From Echinicola jeungdonensis (lineage in GTDB: Bacteria > Bacteroidota > Bacteroidia > Cytophagales > Cyclobacteriaceae): a stretch of DNA of 64,000 bases. Position 1 is the first letter of the stretch. The number at the start of each line of letters is the position of its first letter. Location: positions 1 through 64,000 of the forward strand of contig NZ_JAUFQT010000001.1 of NCBI RefSeq assembly GCF_030409905.1, written 5' to 3'. Below the pieces are notes generated by a model, which ran no database searches, was not told the DNA's origin, and saw only the letters and a list, made by a program, of their open reading frames with translations. This document shows, in pieces, positions 36,101-45,550 of this stretch. Made by a program: the position numbers and the translations under genes.

Positions 36101-36346
36101 TTCTAAAGCGTCCAAAAATAGATTTCCCTTTAATTTGATTAAGACAGAGAGATTATTTACTGCCGTTCCTCGATCAAGCAATTCAAGAAAAAGTTGGCGT
36201 TGTTGTGGAAGCGAGAGTTTTAATGGACTTTCCGTAGGCTTTTTTGAAATAAAAGTTTTGTTAAGCCCTGATGCCCCCCTTTGCAACCACTTATGTAATA
36301 GGGCACGTTTTCCAACAGAAAGGTCTTTATTGGTCATCTTCGTCAT
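33104..36346 (-). CDS. NRPS module, C-A-PCP, predicted glycine-activating
   Basis: 1,080 residues. Condensation domain ~45-480 with HHTVADG (174-180); adenylation domain ~500-990 with [18 protein letters not shown] and PNGKINRK; carrier domain with FFDLGGAS (Ser1037). Reading the ten specificity positions by hand alignment to GrsA gives D-I-L-Q-L-G-M-I-W-K, which is close to published glycine codes. There is no thioesterase, reductase or epimerase domain after the carrier. The start overlaps the PKS stop by 20 bp, so the two are coupled and the NRPS acts downstream, joining a PKS-made acyl chain to the amino acid. The part before 36063 is duplicated in the left arm. Intact here. Confidence 0.95.
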   Translation of the reverse strand: MTKMTNKDLSVGKRALLHKWLQRGASGLNKTFISKKPTESPLKLSLPQQRQLFLELLDRGTAVNNLSVLIKLKGNLFLDALEKSTNQILERHESLRTHFVFGLGMPVPEINQKAKIIIPVINLKSYETEDPDKLVRQLAEKEVLKPFDLTQAPLIQLKLFQANDQVHYLLVIAHHTVADGWSLGVFLNELISFYKANVKGENVQLIDLPIQYADFAYWQNSKAAQHEAQFSLSYWKEQLAGEIPILDLPIDNPRGSKRTFSGGTHRFVLSKEMAIAIEDLARKEDVTPYMILLTVFYIFLHRYSGQEDIIIGTPVANRSYPEQELLIGVFINTLSLRANLSGNPIFRNLLKQVKKVALGAFAHQDLPFEKLVEELKPKRDLNRTPLFQVVFNFQNSPQPKLEMPGLEVTFQDIDTGVSQFDLTLMLSKVREQYHATLEYNKDIFKPTSIQRMFMSFPLLLENAIRYPERPISKLKYLSGMQLSPTSLSRSHSKIEFPRDKCFHHFFEAQAAKKPNNIAVIYNHKHFSYRELNLRANALAKQLLERGVGAGSRVGVWMKRSIEMLVALLAVSKTGAAYVPVHASIPIRRVEFILKDAQVGVLLTNIETKILDNFELSIIRLTENSKFKNGEFSNPNIKIDPEQLAYIIYTSGSTGTPKGVMISHASLTNFLCSMSKSPGICQNDILLAITSLSFDIAALELFLPLMVGATIIIASDELLSQPQELCESIDKFKVSIMQATPAIWQLLLETEWKGRPNLKALCGGDVLSLQLANNLLERVGKLWNMYGPTETTIWSSISLIKKGDTRITIGQPIDNTQLYILDRYQQQLPVNVVGELHIGGEGIARGYVNMPQLTEKKFIPDPFSLQKGAKLYKTGDLARYLADGSIEILDRKDDQVKIQGNRMELGEISALMVQHPIVKDAITLARQEKSGEKRLVTYFVPKAFDKPLDLGELKEFLGERLPNYMIPNFLIPMNSFPLTPNGKINRKAFPVPEDVRLLSGYIGPRCEEEQILVEIWQNILNIEQVGVNENFFDLGGASLQSLQMVANANMYGLKIKVEDIFEYQTIHELATYLKGENYNMG

Positions 36347-39300
36347 TTTCTGAAATTAATCTCTGAATTTCCTCCTCACTCATTTCATCAACCTGTTTCA
36401 CAATTTCATCCTCCAACAAACCAGCAAGGCGTTCTATTGTAAAAGCCTGAAAAGCATCTTTGGGATTGATACTGACACCATAAGACTTTCTTGTCAAGGC
36501 AAGGATTTGAGCAGCTAAAACCGAATCTCCTCCAAGTTCAAAGAAAGAATCATAAATTCCGATTTGATCAATATGCAAGGTTTGGCGCCACAAATCGGCC
36601 AACATCTTTTCCAATTTAGTTCGGGGAGCCACATATTTTTGGCGTAAATTTGGTCTCGAATATAGGCTTGCCTTAAGAGTACCTCTACCTCCAACTTCTT
36701 CAAAAAATGGCATGGCTGAAGCCGCCGGATACAGCCCTAACATATCTTTTAAATCAAAAGGCAAAACTGTAATTTGAGGATTAGGTTCTAATGATAACCT
36801 CCCCATAATTTCTAACCCCTCCTCGACTTTTATCACCTTCACCAAGTGTTGGGGCAAAGCTTTTTCTTCTTTAATTTTTTCCTTGGTTTCAAACGCCAAC
36901 CCTACTTCTGCCCATGGTCCCCAATTGAAACTGATCGCCGGAAGCCCTAAGGAATGACGATAATGGGCCATGGCATCCAAATAAGCATTTGCTGCTGTAT
37001 AATTTCCTTGACCTGGTGACCCTAAAACTGAAACCGCTGAGGAAAAAAGAACAAAAAAATCCAAAGGACTTCCTATTGTCTCATTGTGAAGATTCCAAGT
37101 GCCGGCCACTTTTGGAGCCATTACTTTTTTCATCCTTTCTGCATCAAGATTTACCAGCGCAGCATCATCCAGCAAACCTGCAGCATGGACTATTCCCCTC
37201 AAATCTGGAAATTCCTTTTTAATTATTGTAAAAATTCCCCTCAATTGATCTGCATTACTAACATCTGCTTTCATTGTAACTATTTGAGCTCCATCTTTCC
37301 CCATTTTCCTAAGAGCATCCTTTATCAAATGAGTAGGATCACTTCTTCCCAAAAGGACTAAATGTTTCGCTCCTTTAGAAACCATCCATTTGGCCGTAGA
37401 CAAGCCCAGTCCACCCAAACCACCTGTAATAAGATAAGTGCTATCAGACCTTATATCAATTTCAGGAATACTTGATTTTTGGAAAGGTTCAAAGGACAAT
37501 AGACGTAATACAAAACGTTCATTATTCCTAAAAGCAATTTGATCCTCCCGATCTTCCACTAATAACTGACCTACAAGTTGGGCTATAGTGGATTCCAATG
37601 ATTGTTGAGGATCCAGATCGATGCGGACACAATTTAATTCCGGAAGTTCAAAACTGATAGCTTTTCCTACTCCCCACAAAGGAGATTGCTCTAATGCTAC
37701 TACCTCACCATTTTTAACAGCTTGGGCTCCTCTAGTAACAAGCCACAAATGCGGTGACCCTGCAATTCGGCCTGCAAGAGCCTTCAATAAAAGTAATATG
37801 CTATTACATCCAAGAGCTTCAATGGTTGAGGCTTCTCCTGGCAATTGTGATGGAATAGAAAGGCTCCATAAATGAATAATTCCAAAGAAAGATGAGGAAA
37901 TCTCTTTAATAAGATTTTCTATCATTGCATGGATTTCTTCTTCTTTTAAATTAAGGGTATCCCTTACATTCAAAAAATGACAATTTTGGCCACTGGCTTC
38001 CAACTTCCTTCCTAATGCTTCCCCTACACCTTGGTCATCAGCAAAAATTAGCCAATTCCTTTTTTTATTTTCTAAATAGGATTGCTTTAATAAAGCCTTA
38101 TTTAGCTTCCATTTTAATTGATAGAACCAGATGTCTTTTTTGAGGCATTGGGGAAGTATTCTATTTTCAATCCGTTTCAATTGTAATCCCCTGAATTCTG
38201 CAACAACTTGCTTATTTTCATCAGTGATTTGAATATCAGTATTTATCATACTAACTTCTAATCCCGTTTCTGAAATCAACTTAACATGGCTCCATAACTT
38301 GGTTCCTCCAGGAGTTGAGAAAAAGCTTATTTGCTCACATCCATAGGGTATGTAATGGTTGTTTGTGGAAGATATTATGGGTAGTGCAGCAATGACCTGA
38401 AAACAAGCATCCAAAAGTGCTGGGTGAAATTGATATCCCTCGACCTGGTTCTTCAAAGTTACAGGCAGCTCAATTTCCCCCATCGCTTCTTTATCGAATT
38501 GCCAACCCTGTTTTATCCCTTGAAAAGAAATTCCATATCGGTACCCCAGATTTCTTAATTTTTTATAAAATTCTGCACCGAAAAAGTCAGGTTTATCAAT
38601 TTTTTTATGAAATTTTTTTGTGGTAATACTGAAATCAATTGCAACCAAAACATCTTGGGCAGGATGAAAATTTACCGAAGCATAATGAACCCAATCTGAA
38701 TTCCATTTTCCATAAACATTGAAGGAGTACCTCCCATTTTTTGCAGGAACCAAATGAGTCTGCAGCAATTTTGATTTTTCTTCTACCAACACCATTTTTT
38801 CCAAAAAAGTAATGTCCCTCATCACGTGGGTTGCCAACAAACCTGATTCTTTGGCCGCTTGAAGTGCCATTTCAAGGTAAACTGAAGCAGGAAGTACTAT
38901 TTCGCCCTCAATAAGATGATCCCTTAGAAAAGGAACCATGGCAGTATTGATCTCGGATTGCCATATGTAATGGGATGTTTTTTTTGCAATTTCTACCCGG
39001 GAACCCAACAAGGCCTTTGCGGAAGATGATGTATTATTCCCCCTTTTGACACAAGTGGTGGTGAGATTTGGAGAAGGATTATCAATCCAATAGCGTTGCC
39101 GTTGCCATGAAATAGGAGGAATAAAAACATATTTTCCTTTTCCAGGATAAAGGTGGTCCCAGGATACAGAAAAACCTCTTGTGTATAGCCTTCCCAAAGA
39201 CTTAATTAGGATTTCCCTTTCTGATTCCCCCCTGCTCATAGAAGGAAGTAAATTTATTTCCTGATCCTGACCAGAGTATGATTGTTGTATTGAACTGAGT

Positions 39301-42005
39301 AAAATAGGATGTGGTCCGATTTCTATAAAGTTAAAAAATCCCTCCCCAAGCACTTTTTTTATTGCTTCCAAAAACAACACTGGTTTTCTGATGTTATCTA
39401 CCCAATATTCAGCATCGTATGTAAGATGGTCTCCATTGGTACCTGTTAAAGTGGAAAATATGGGGATCTTTGGAGGCCTGGAGTCAATTTCTCCCAAAAG
39501 CCTTAACAATTCAACACGAAGTACATCTATTTGGGGACTGTGAGAAGCAATATCAACTTTTACCCACCTGCAGAATAGGTTTTGGTGATCAAGGATATTT
39601 TTTATTTCCTCAAGTATTTCAGGGTCCCCAGAAAGCACTGTAGAAGAAGGTCCATTAATCGCGGCCACGGATACTTCTTCTTTACAATCTTTTATGAGAT
39701 CTTTTGCCTGATCATGGGTCAGTTCGGTTGCAAGCATCCTTCCCCTCCCTTTTAAAATCTTTAATTGTTGACTTCTTAGGCAAATGATCCTTGTAGCATC
39801 CTCCAAACTTAAAATTCCAGCTATGTAGGCAGCTGCCACCTCCCCCATACTGTGACCTATTACCACATCAGGAATTATACCCCAGGATTTCCAAAGTCCT
39901 GCAAGGGCAATTTGAATGGCAAATATCGCGGGTTGTACGAAATTGATTTCTCCTAATTCTTGCTCTGAAGACTCAGCCATCAATCCCCCCTTCAAGGACC
40001 AGTTGAACTGGATTTGGATAATTTTATCAATTTGGTCAATCAATTGGGAAAATCTTTTTTCCCTTTTGAGCAGTTCTCTACCCATCCCCATCCACTGTCC
40101 CCCTTGTCCAGAAAAAACAAATACCAATTTAGGTGAACGATCCATTGCCTTATCCCCTAAGATAAGATTGGGACTTGGCACTCCTGAAATAAATGACTGT
40201 AGGCCAAGTGACAATTCTCCGGCAGAACACCCCATTATCGCTAAACGGATAGCATAATCACTTCTTCTTTTTCCCGCAGCTAAACAGATGTCCTTTATTA
40301 CCCCATTATATCCAGAGTCAATAAAATGCTTAAAGCTCGTTGCAAGCGATTGAAGATTTTCATTACTGTTTGCAGATAGAGGTAAAAGGTGGAACATGGA
40401 ATCTGATACAGCATTGTTTTTTTTGCTATCAGATTTTTTATCCATTATTGCTTCAGACAATACCACATGAACATTTGTTCCTCCGAAGCCGAAAGAACTT
40501 ACACCAGAGATAATCGGTCCATCACTAGCTGGCCACCTTTCTTTTTCACTTTGTACCTGAATATTTAAATCCTCAAAGGGAATATGAGGGTTTGGAGAAT
40601 GAAAATGCAAACTTGGGGGAAGCATTTTGTTTTTAATGGACAATACTACTTTAATTAACCCGGCAATTCCAGCTGCAGCCTCCAGGTGCCCAATATTGGT
40701 TTTGACGGAACCTATTGAACAATGGTTATTTACCCGGCCTTTACCCAGGATAGCCCCAATGGCTGAAGCCTCCATAGAATCACCCAAAAGAGTTCCGGTA
40801 CCATGTGCCTCTATATATTGAACTTTTTGAGGTGAAATTCCTGCTGAACGGTAAGCTTCCCTCAACAAAAATTCCTGGGATTCTTTATTAGGTGCTATCA
40901 ATCCATTGGTTCGGCCATCCTGAACTATCGCACTTCCTAATATCATAGCATGTATGGGGTCTCCATCTTCCAAAGCAGAGGAAAGTGGCTTTAGGACTAT
41001 CACTCCTCCACCTTCTCCTCGAACATAACCATTAGCATCTGCATCAAATGTTTTACACCTTCCATCGGGGGACAGGACACCTGCTTTGGTAAATCCAATA
41101 GAATGTGCTGGAGATAAAATCATATTTACTCCACCTGCAAGTGCGGTGGTACATTCTCCAATCTTTAAGCTTTGACAGGCCAAATATACTGCAGTAAGGG
41201 ATGAAGAACATGCCGTATCAATAGCCATACTGGGACCCTTAAGGTTATAAAAATAGGAAATGCGATTAGCCGTAATGGATAATCCTGCTCCCGTTCCCGA
41301 ATGGCTGGTAATAGCAAATGGGTTTTCTAATTGGAGTTGGCTATATTCATTTACGGAAACACCTATAAAAACTCCAGTCCGGGAACCATCTAGTTGCTTT
41401 TTTCCCAAGCCTGCGTTATCAATTGCCTCATAGGATAACTCCAGTAACAATCTCTGTTGGGGATCCATTTGTTTTGCCTCATTGGGTGATATGCCAAAAA
41501 AGAAAGGGTCGAAAAGATCAATATTTTCCAAAAAACCTCCCCATTTTGAGATTGATTTTCCAGGAATTGTTGGGTCAGGATTATAAAACAATTCTTTGGG
41601 CCAACGATCAGCTGGTATTTCGGTAATGGCATCAGTGCCATTAATGAGCAAATTCCAAAAGGATTGAGGGTCATTTGCTCCTGGAAATCGACATCCCAAA
41701 CCAATTATAGCAATCGGTTCCTTAGCAAGGACTGAATCAACTGATTCCTTATCTGATTTTTTTTCCCCTGGGGAATAGGTCGCCAAATAATGGGAAAGTG
41801 CTATGATACTGGGATATTCATAGGCAAGTGTAGGTGAGAGTCGATGTCCCAATAATTCCTCCAGGTCCCCTGAGAGCATTACTGCATCTCTGGATGTAAG
41901 GCCATAGCTTGAAAAGGGTTCTCCAAGCTCAATTTCTTCAGGTTCTACATGAAGTAGTTTAGAAATCTGGGTAATTAGCCAATCCTGAATTTGCCTCGCA
42001 TTCAT
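36327..42005 (-). CDS. Type I PKS, ACP-KS-AT-DH-KR-ACP
   Basis: 1,892 residues. N-terminal carrier (Ser38 in YGLTSRD); ketosynthase ~95-520 with DTACSSSL (C266), EAHGTGT (H401) and KTNIGH (H440); acyltransferase ~628-930 with GHSMGE (S719) and an IASH motif at 819-822, between the malonyl (HAFH) and methylmalonyl (YASH) signatures; dehydratase ~1005-1280 with H1030 (HLIEGEIVLP) and D1199; ketoreductase ~1300-1760 with TGGLGGLG, LDD (1612-1614, B-type) and Y1669/N1673; C-terminal carrier (S1828 in LGGDS). There is no enoylreductase. One extension would give a 2-enoyl or beta-hydroxy chain. The N-terminal carrier without a loading AT fits acceptance of a fatty acyl group from the upstream FAAL. 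Confidence 0.96.
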   Translation of the reverse strand: MNARQIQDWLITQISKLLHVEPEEIELGEPFSSYGLTSRDAVMLSGDLEELLGHRLSPTLAYEYPSIIALSHYLATYSPGEKKSDKESVDSVLAKEPIAIIGLGCRFPGANDPQSFWNLLINGTDAITEIPADRWPKELFYNPDPTIPGKSISKWGGFLENIDLFDPFFFGISPNEAKQMDPQQRLLLELSYEAIDNAGLGKKQLDGSRTGVFIGVSVNEYSQLQLENPFAITSHSGTGAGLSITANRISYFYNLKGPSMAIDTACSSSLTAVYLACQSLKIGECTTALAGGVNMILSPAHSIGFTKAGVLSPDGRCKTFDADANGYVRGEGGGVIVLKPLSSALEDGDPIHAMILGSAIVQDGRTNGLIAPNKESQEFLLREAYRSAGISPQKVQYIEAHGTGTLLGDSMEASAIGAILGKGRVNNHCSIGSVKTNIGHLEAAAGIAGLIKVVLSIKNKMLPPSLHFHSPNPHIPFEDLNIQVQSEKERWPASDGPIISGVSSFGFGGTNVHVVLSEAIMDKKSDSKKNNAVSDSMFHLLPLSANSNENLQSLATSFKHFIDSGYNGVIKDICLAAGKRRSDYAIRLAIMGCSAGELSLGLQSFISGVPSPNLILGDKAMDRSPKLVFVFSGQGGQWMGMGRELLKREKRFSQLIDQIDKIIQIQFNWSLKGGLMAESSEQELGEINFVQPAIFAIQIALAGLWKSWGIIPDVVIGHSMGEVAAAYIAGILSLEDATRIICLRSQQLKILKGRGRMLATELTHDQAKDLIKDCKEEVSVAAINGPSSTVLSGDPEILEEIKNILDHQNLFCRWVKVDIASHSPQIDVLRVELLRLLGEIDSRPPKIPIFSTLTGTNGDHLTYDAEYWVDNIRKPVLFLEAIKKVLGEGFFNFIEIGPHPILLSSIQQSYSGQDQEINLLPSMSRGESEREILIKSLGRLYTRGFSVSWDHLYPGKGKYVFIPPISWQRQRYWIDNPSPNLTTTCVKRGNNTSSSAKALLGSRVEIAKKTSHYIWQSEINTAMVPFLRDHLIEGEIVLPASVYLEMALQAAKESGLLATHVMRDITFLEKMVLVEEKSKLLQTHLVPAKNGRYSFNVYGKWNSDWVHYASVNFHPAQDVLVAIDFSITTKKFHKKIDKPDFFGAEFYKKLRNLGYRYGISFQGIKQGWQFDKEAMGEIELPVTLKNQVEGYQFHPALLDACFQVIAALPIISSTNNHYIPYGCEQISFFSTPGGTKLWSHVKLISETGLEVSMINTDIQITDENKQVVAEFRGLQLKRIENRILPQCLKKDIWFYQLKWKLNKALLKQSYLENKKRNWLIFADDQGVGEALGRKLEASGQNCHFLNVRDTLNLKEEEIHAMIENLIKEISSSFFGIIHLWSLSIPSQLPGEASTIEALGCNSILLLLKALAGRIAGSPHLWLVTRGAQAVKNGEVVALEQSPLWGVGKAISFELPELNCVRIDLDPQQSLESTIAQLVGQLLVEDREDQIAFRNNERFVLRLLSFEPFQKSSIPEIDIRSDSTYLITGGLGGLGLSTAKWMVSKGAKHLVLLGRSDPTHLIKDALRKMGKDGAQIVTMKADVSNADQLRGIFTIIKKEFPDLRGIVHAAGLLDDAALVNLDAERMKKVMAPKVAGTWNLHNETIGSPLDFFVLFSSAVSVLGSPGQGNYTAANAYLDAMAHYRHSLGLPAISFNWGPWAEVGLAFETKEKIKEEKALPQHLVKVIKVEEGLEIMGRLSLEPNPQITVLPFDLKDMLGLYPAASAMPFFEEVGGRGTLKASLYSRPNLRQKYVAPRTKLEKMLADLWRQTLHIDQIGIYDSFFELGGDSVLAAQILALTRKSYGVSINPKDAFQAFTIERLAGLLEDEIVKQVDEMSEEEIQRLISENDEDDQ

Positions 42006-42052
42006 AAGATTTAGTTTGAACTTTCCGAGGATATACCTTGTGCCTTAATTCG

Positions 42053-43357
42053 TTATTTGGAACTTTTTCCTCCCACCTGCATTTTCCAAAATGCTGTCAT
42101 GCCTGGCCTACGATCAGGGACCTTTTGAGCATCTTTTGAGCTACTTTTTTCCCACAAAAGCGGATAGGCTTCCACTGGGGGAAGGTCATTCATTGCTTCA
42201 TGGGAAATGATTTTTTTATTTGCTTCAGCAATGAATGGTGCCAATTCTTCTTGTTTTTCTTTTTCCCGCTTAGCCTCTCTTTCCCTGAATTCTGGTAATA
42301 CCTTTTTAGCAAATAGCTCCAAGGATTTACATATTTCCTCATGGCGATAGCGGCCACATTGGTGCAAAAGAATCAATTGGTCCACCCCTGCATTTTCCAA
42401 GGATTGAAAATTTTCAATCAATTGTTTAGGGGTTCCAATTCCACCCATCCCTGCTTTCTTGCGTTCTCGTTCCAATTGTTGATCAATGGACTGGGGACGA
42501 TTTTTGAATTCATTCCATAGGTTGGTTTTACCGGGTACATGTACCCCATCACGCCAATAATGCCCTAAACCAAATGCAAAAAATTGAGCCCCCTCTTGAC
42601 CAAGTTTTCTTGCTGTTTTATGATCTTCATGACACATAAAACCGGTTAACATTGCAACATTTGGGTTTACAACTTGTGCTAAAGGGTTACACTCCCTCTT
42701 GAAGGTATTATAATACTCTTCTACCCAAAATTTAGCTTCTTCAGCATTTACAAATGCAAAGGTCAATGCACCAATACCCAGTTGGGCGGACATTTTAAGG
42801 CTGTCACGGTTGGAGCATGCTGACCAAACTGGGGGATGTGGTTTTTGTAAAGGTTTTGGGACTATATTTCTGTGTGGCATCGAGAAGTATTTCCCCTGGA
42901 AACCAGGATAAGGATCCATGCTCATCATTTTGGAAGCTTCTTGTAATGCTTCTGCCCACATGGGACGTTTATCTACAAAATCAACTCCAAACCCCTCTAA
43001 CTCCATTCTTGACCCCGACTCGCCTGTTCCCCATTCTACACGTCCACCACTGAGAATATCCAAGGTTGCCAGCCGTTCTGCTACTCTGGCTGGGTGATTA
43101 AATTTGGGAGACATCACCACAATACCATGACCTAACCGAATTGTTTTTGTCCTTTGGCTACATGCGGCAAGGAAAAGTTCGGGAGCAGAAGAATGACAGT
43201 ATTCCTCAAGAAAATGATGTTCTTGCACCCAGACATAGTCAATTCCTATTTGGTCGGCCAACTCTACTTGCTCCAAAGCTTCCTCAAAAAGCTTTTCCTC
43301 ATCCCCCTCAGCCCAAGGACGGGGCAATTGCAAATCAATAAATATTCCAAATTTCAT
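42053..43357 (-). CDS. Luciferase-like (LLM) flavin monooxygenase
   Basis: 434 residues. The N-terminus MKFGIFIDLQLPRPW, then WVQEHHFL, then RLGHGIVVMSP and ERLATLDILSGGRVEWGTG, shows the TIM-barrel luciferase family, which uses reduced flavin and O2. It carries a charged C-terminal extension of about 80 residues (EFREREAKREKEKQEEL) beyond the usual domain. It overlaps the FAAL by ATGA and precedes the PKS by 47 bp, so it should act on the FAAL-loaded or PKS-bound acyl chain. LLM enzymes in PKS/NRPS clusters hydroxylate carrier-bound chains. The position of oxidation is unknown. Confidence 0.9.
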   Translation of the reverse strand: MKFGIFIDLQLPRPWAEGDEEKLFEEALEQVELADQIGIDYVWVQEHHFLEEYCHSSAPELFLAACSQRTKTIRLGHGIVVMSPKFNHPARVAERLATLDILSGGRVEWGTGESGSRMELEGFGVDFVDKRPMWAEALQEASKMMSMDPYPGFQGKYFSMPHRNIVPKPLQKPHPPVWSACSNRDSLKMSAQLGIGALTFAFVNAEEAKFWVEEYYNTFKRECNPLAQVVNPNVAMLTGFMCHEDHKTARKLGQEGAQFFAFGLGHYWRDGVHVPGKTNLWNEFKNRPQSIDQQLERERKKAGMGGIGTPKQLIENFQSLENAGVDQLILLHQCGRYRHEEICKSLELFAKKVLPEFREREAKREKEKQEELAPFIAEANKKIISHEAMNDLPPVEAYPLLWEKSSSKDAQKVPDRRPGMTAFWKMQVGGKSSK

Positions 43358-45078
43358 GGCATAGTGATTTCTTTTAATACTCCAGATAGGTAATCCTCTT
43401 TACAGAGGTAATGTCTAATTTTACCACTTGTGGTCCTTGGTATGCTTCCAGGCAAAGTCAATTTGATATCATATATAGATACATTATGTTGCTCAGCCAC
43501 TGCTTGGCGTATTGATTTTTTCACTTCCTCTATATTTTGAATTAACCAGTATTGAATTTCTGCAATTACTACCACTTGATCCTTTTCAGAATTTTCAATT
43601 GAAAAAACCGCGCAACCTGCAGGCCGTATGCTGGGATGAGCAGAAATCACCGTTCTTTCAATATCATGGGCATAGTGATTTTTCCCATCAATAATTATTA
43701 TGTCCTTTAGTCTACCAGTGATGTATAACTCATCTTCAAATACAAACCCTAAATCCCCTGTTCGTAAAAAGGGGCCTTCACCAGTTTCTGACAAGTACCC
43801 TCCAAAAGTCACTGAAGATTCCAAAGGGTTGTTCCAATACCCCTTTGCTATGCTTTGACCGGCAACCCATACTTCCCCTATTTCATTGGGATCACAAGAA
43901 TTCAGATTTTCCGGATTAACAATCTTTATTTTAATACTGTCAAATTTTTTCCCACACCCTACTATTTGTGCTATGTCCTCTTCTGATCCTTTGGAAAAAA
44001 CAACTTTGTTTTTTTCCAGTCCGGACTTTAAAAGTTTCTGAGATACAAACCTGCGGTTTTTTGCTCCTCCGGTTACCATCAAAGTAGCTTCTGCCAATCC
44101 GTAGCAGGGCAAAAAAGCTTCCTTCCTAAAACCACAAGGGGCAAAGAATTCGGTAAATTTATCCAATGTATTTTTTCTTATGGGCTCCGCCCCATTAAAA
44201 GCAACTTCCCAAGTGCTTAAATCAAGTTGATCTCTATCTTCTGGTTTGACCTTTTTCAAGCAAACATCATAAGCAAAGTTTGGCCCACCGCTACTGGTAG
44301 CTTTATATCGCGTGATCGCTTGTAGCCAACGGATTGGTTTTTGTAAAATCATCAAATTGGGAATTATTGTTACCGTAAAACCTGTAAAAAGGGGCTGTAA
44401 AAATCCCCCAATGAGTCCCATATCGTGATAAGGGGGTAACCAAATGACTCCTCGGCTCTCATGGGTATGCCCAAAACACTCTTGGATAATCTCCTGATTA
44501 TGCATCAGGTTGTTATGACTCACCATTACCCCTTTTGGGAAGAAAGTTGACCCGGATGTATATTGTAGAAAAGCGAGTTCTTCACCATTATAATCCGATT
44601 GCTCCCAATTTTTTGACAATTCCTCAGTGTCAATCCCCTCAGTTGCCAATAATTTTAGCGATTTGAACTTTTCTTTCAAACCGCTTCCTATTTGTATTGA
44701 CCTAAAAAGTGAATTACTTAAAAGCGCTACCTTAGGCTTAGCATTTTCAATTATCCTAAGCGTTGTTTCCAATGTTGTTTCAAGACGGGCTGGATGGGGA
44801 GGTGAGACTGGAACAGCAATTATTTTAGCATACAAACAACCAAGAAAGGATATAATGAAATCCAAGCCTGAAGAATGTAAAATAATGGCGCGTTCACCTT
44901 CATTTATTGTTTCTTGCAAAAGTGCTCCGATGGATCGGGCCTGGCGATCTAATTCTTTGTAGGAAATAGTTTCTTCATCGCATTCTCCATCCTTTAAAAA
45001 TCGATATGCCAAATTATGTGGCTGAAGATTTGAACGCCACCTTAATATTTCGACCAATGTTAATGGCTTTTTCCCCAT
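43354..45078 (-). CDS. Fatty acyl-AMP ligase (FAAL)
   Basis: 574 residues, ANL superfamily. The ATP motif is LQYTSGSTFFPKGVMVSHNN. PPYHDMGLIGGFLQPL and CYGLAEATLMVTGG are characteristic of FAALs, and the C-terminal part has RTGDLGF and RTTSGKIRHY. FAALs make acyl-adenylates from free fatty acids and pass them to a carrier protein instead of CoA. No carrier is fused here, so the N-terminal ACP of the PKS is the likely acceptor. It is the first gene of the minus-strand operon FAAL > LLM > PKS > NRPS. Confidence 0.93.
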   Translation of the reverse strand: MGKKPLTLVEILRWRSNLQPHNLAYRFLKDGECDEETISYKELDRQARSIGALLQETINEGERAIILHSSGLDFIISFLGCLYAKIIAVPVSPPHPARLETTLETTLRIIENAKPKVALLSNSLFRSIQIGSGLKEKFKSLKLLATEGIDTEELSKNWEQSDYNGEELAFLQYTSGSTFFPKGVMVSHNNLMHNQEIIQECFGHTHESRGVIWLPPYHDMGLIGGFLQPLFTGFTVTIIPNLMILQKPIRWLQAITRYKATSSGGPNFAYDVCLKKVKPEDRDQLDLSTWEVAFNGAEPIRKNTLDKFTEFFAPCGFRKEAFLPCYGLAEATLMVTGGAKNRRFVSQKLLKSGLEKNKVVFSKGSEEDIAQIVGCGKKFDSIKIKIVNPENLNSCDPNEIGEVWVAGQSIAKGYWNNPLESSVTFGGYLSETGEGPFLRTGDLGFVFEDELYITGRLKDIIIIDGKNHYAHDIERTVISAHPSIRPAGCAVFSIENSEKDQVVVIAEIQYWLIQNIEEVKKSIRQAVAEQHNVSIYDIKLTLPGSIPRTTSGKIRHYLCKEDYLSGVLKEITMP

Positions 45079-45418
45079 TGATAAGAAATTTATCAGCTAA
45101 AAACCGCAATAGTTTTTCAGATGTTAACATATAGATTGATTGGCGATTCTTTTTTGCCTAATTAATGAAATTACAGGTTACTTTGAACTGGATTCAATCT
45201 CATAAAATTTCAATAAAACCTTGATTCATTTAAAAACTTTAAAGACTGATAATTCAAAGAGCTTTTTATTAAGGTTGGACTAATTCAAATTTAGGTGGAG
45301 AAATTAATCAAAATCTTATTTGTTTTAACCTATACTTAAGTTATAATTTATTTACATAAATAACAAAATAACAAATTCAAAAAAGCATTTAGACCCCATT
45401 AATTAGTATATTATTAGG
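45079..45418. promoter_or_regulatory. Divergent control region between the two biosynthetic operons
   Basis: AT-rich stretch with no convincing gene between the FAAL (minus) and KAS III (plus) genes. It must hold both operon promoters. A possible plus-strand promoter is TTTG at 45319-45322, 19 bases, then TATAATTT at 45342-45349, a partial match to TAnnTTTG. Nothing convincing was seen for the minus strand. Confidence 0.4.
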
Positions 45419-45550
45419 TGAATAAATTATCGCGTTTTTTACTAGAAAAGAAAGTTGAAAATGAAATTCCCAAAAAATATTTTTTTAAGGAATTTATTGA
45501 TTTTGAATTCAATATCCTGAAAACATGGGCCATGAAAAAAACACCATAAT
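45419..45550 (+). CDS. Possible 43-codon ORF overlapping the KAS III start
   Basis: Starts with GTG and ends inside the first codons of the next gene. The translation begins MNKLSRFLLEKKVENEIP and contains FFKEFIDFEFNILKTW, a plausible amphipathic composition. It could be a small protein coupled to the KAS III gene, a leader peptide or chance. No homology was recognised. Confidence 0.25.
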
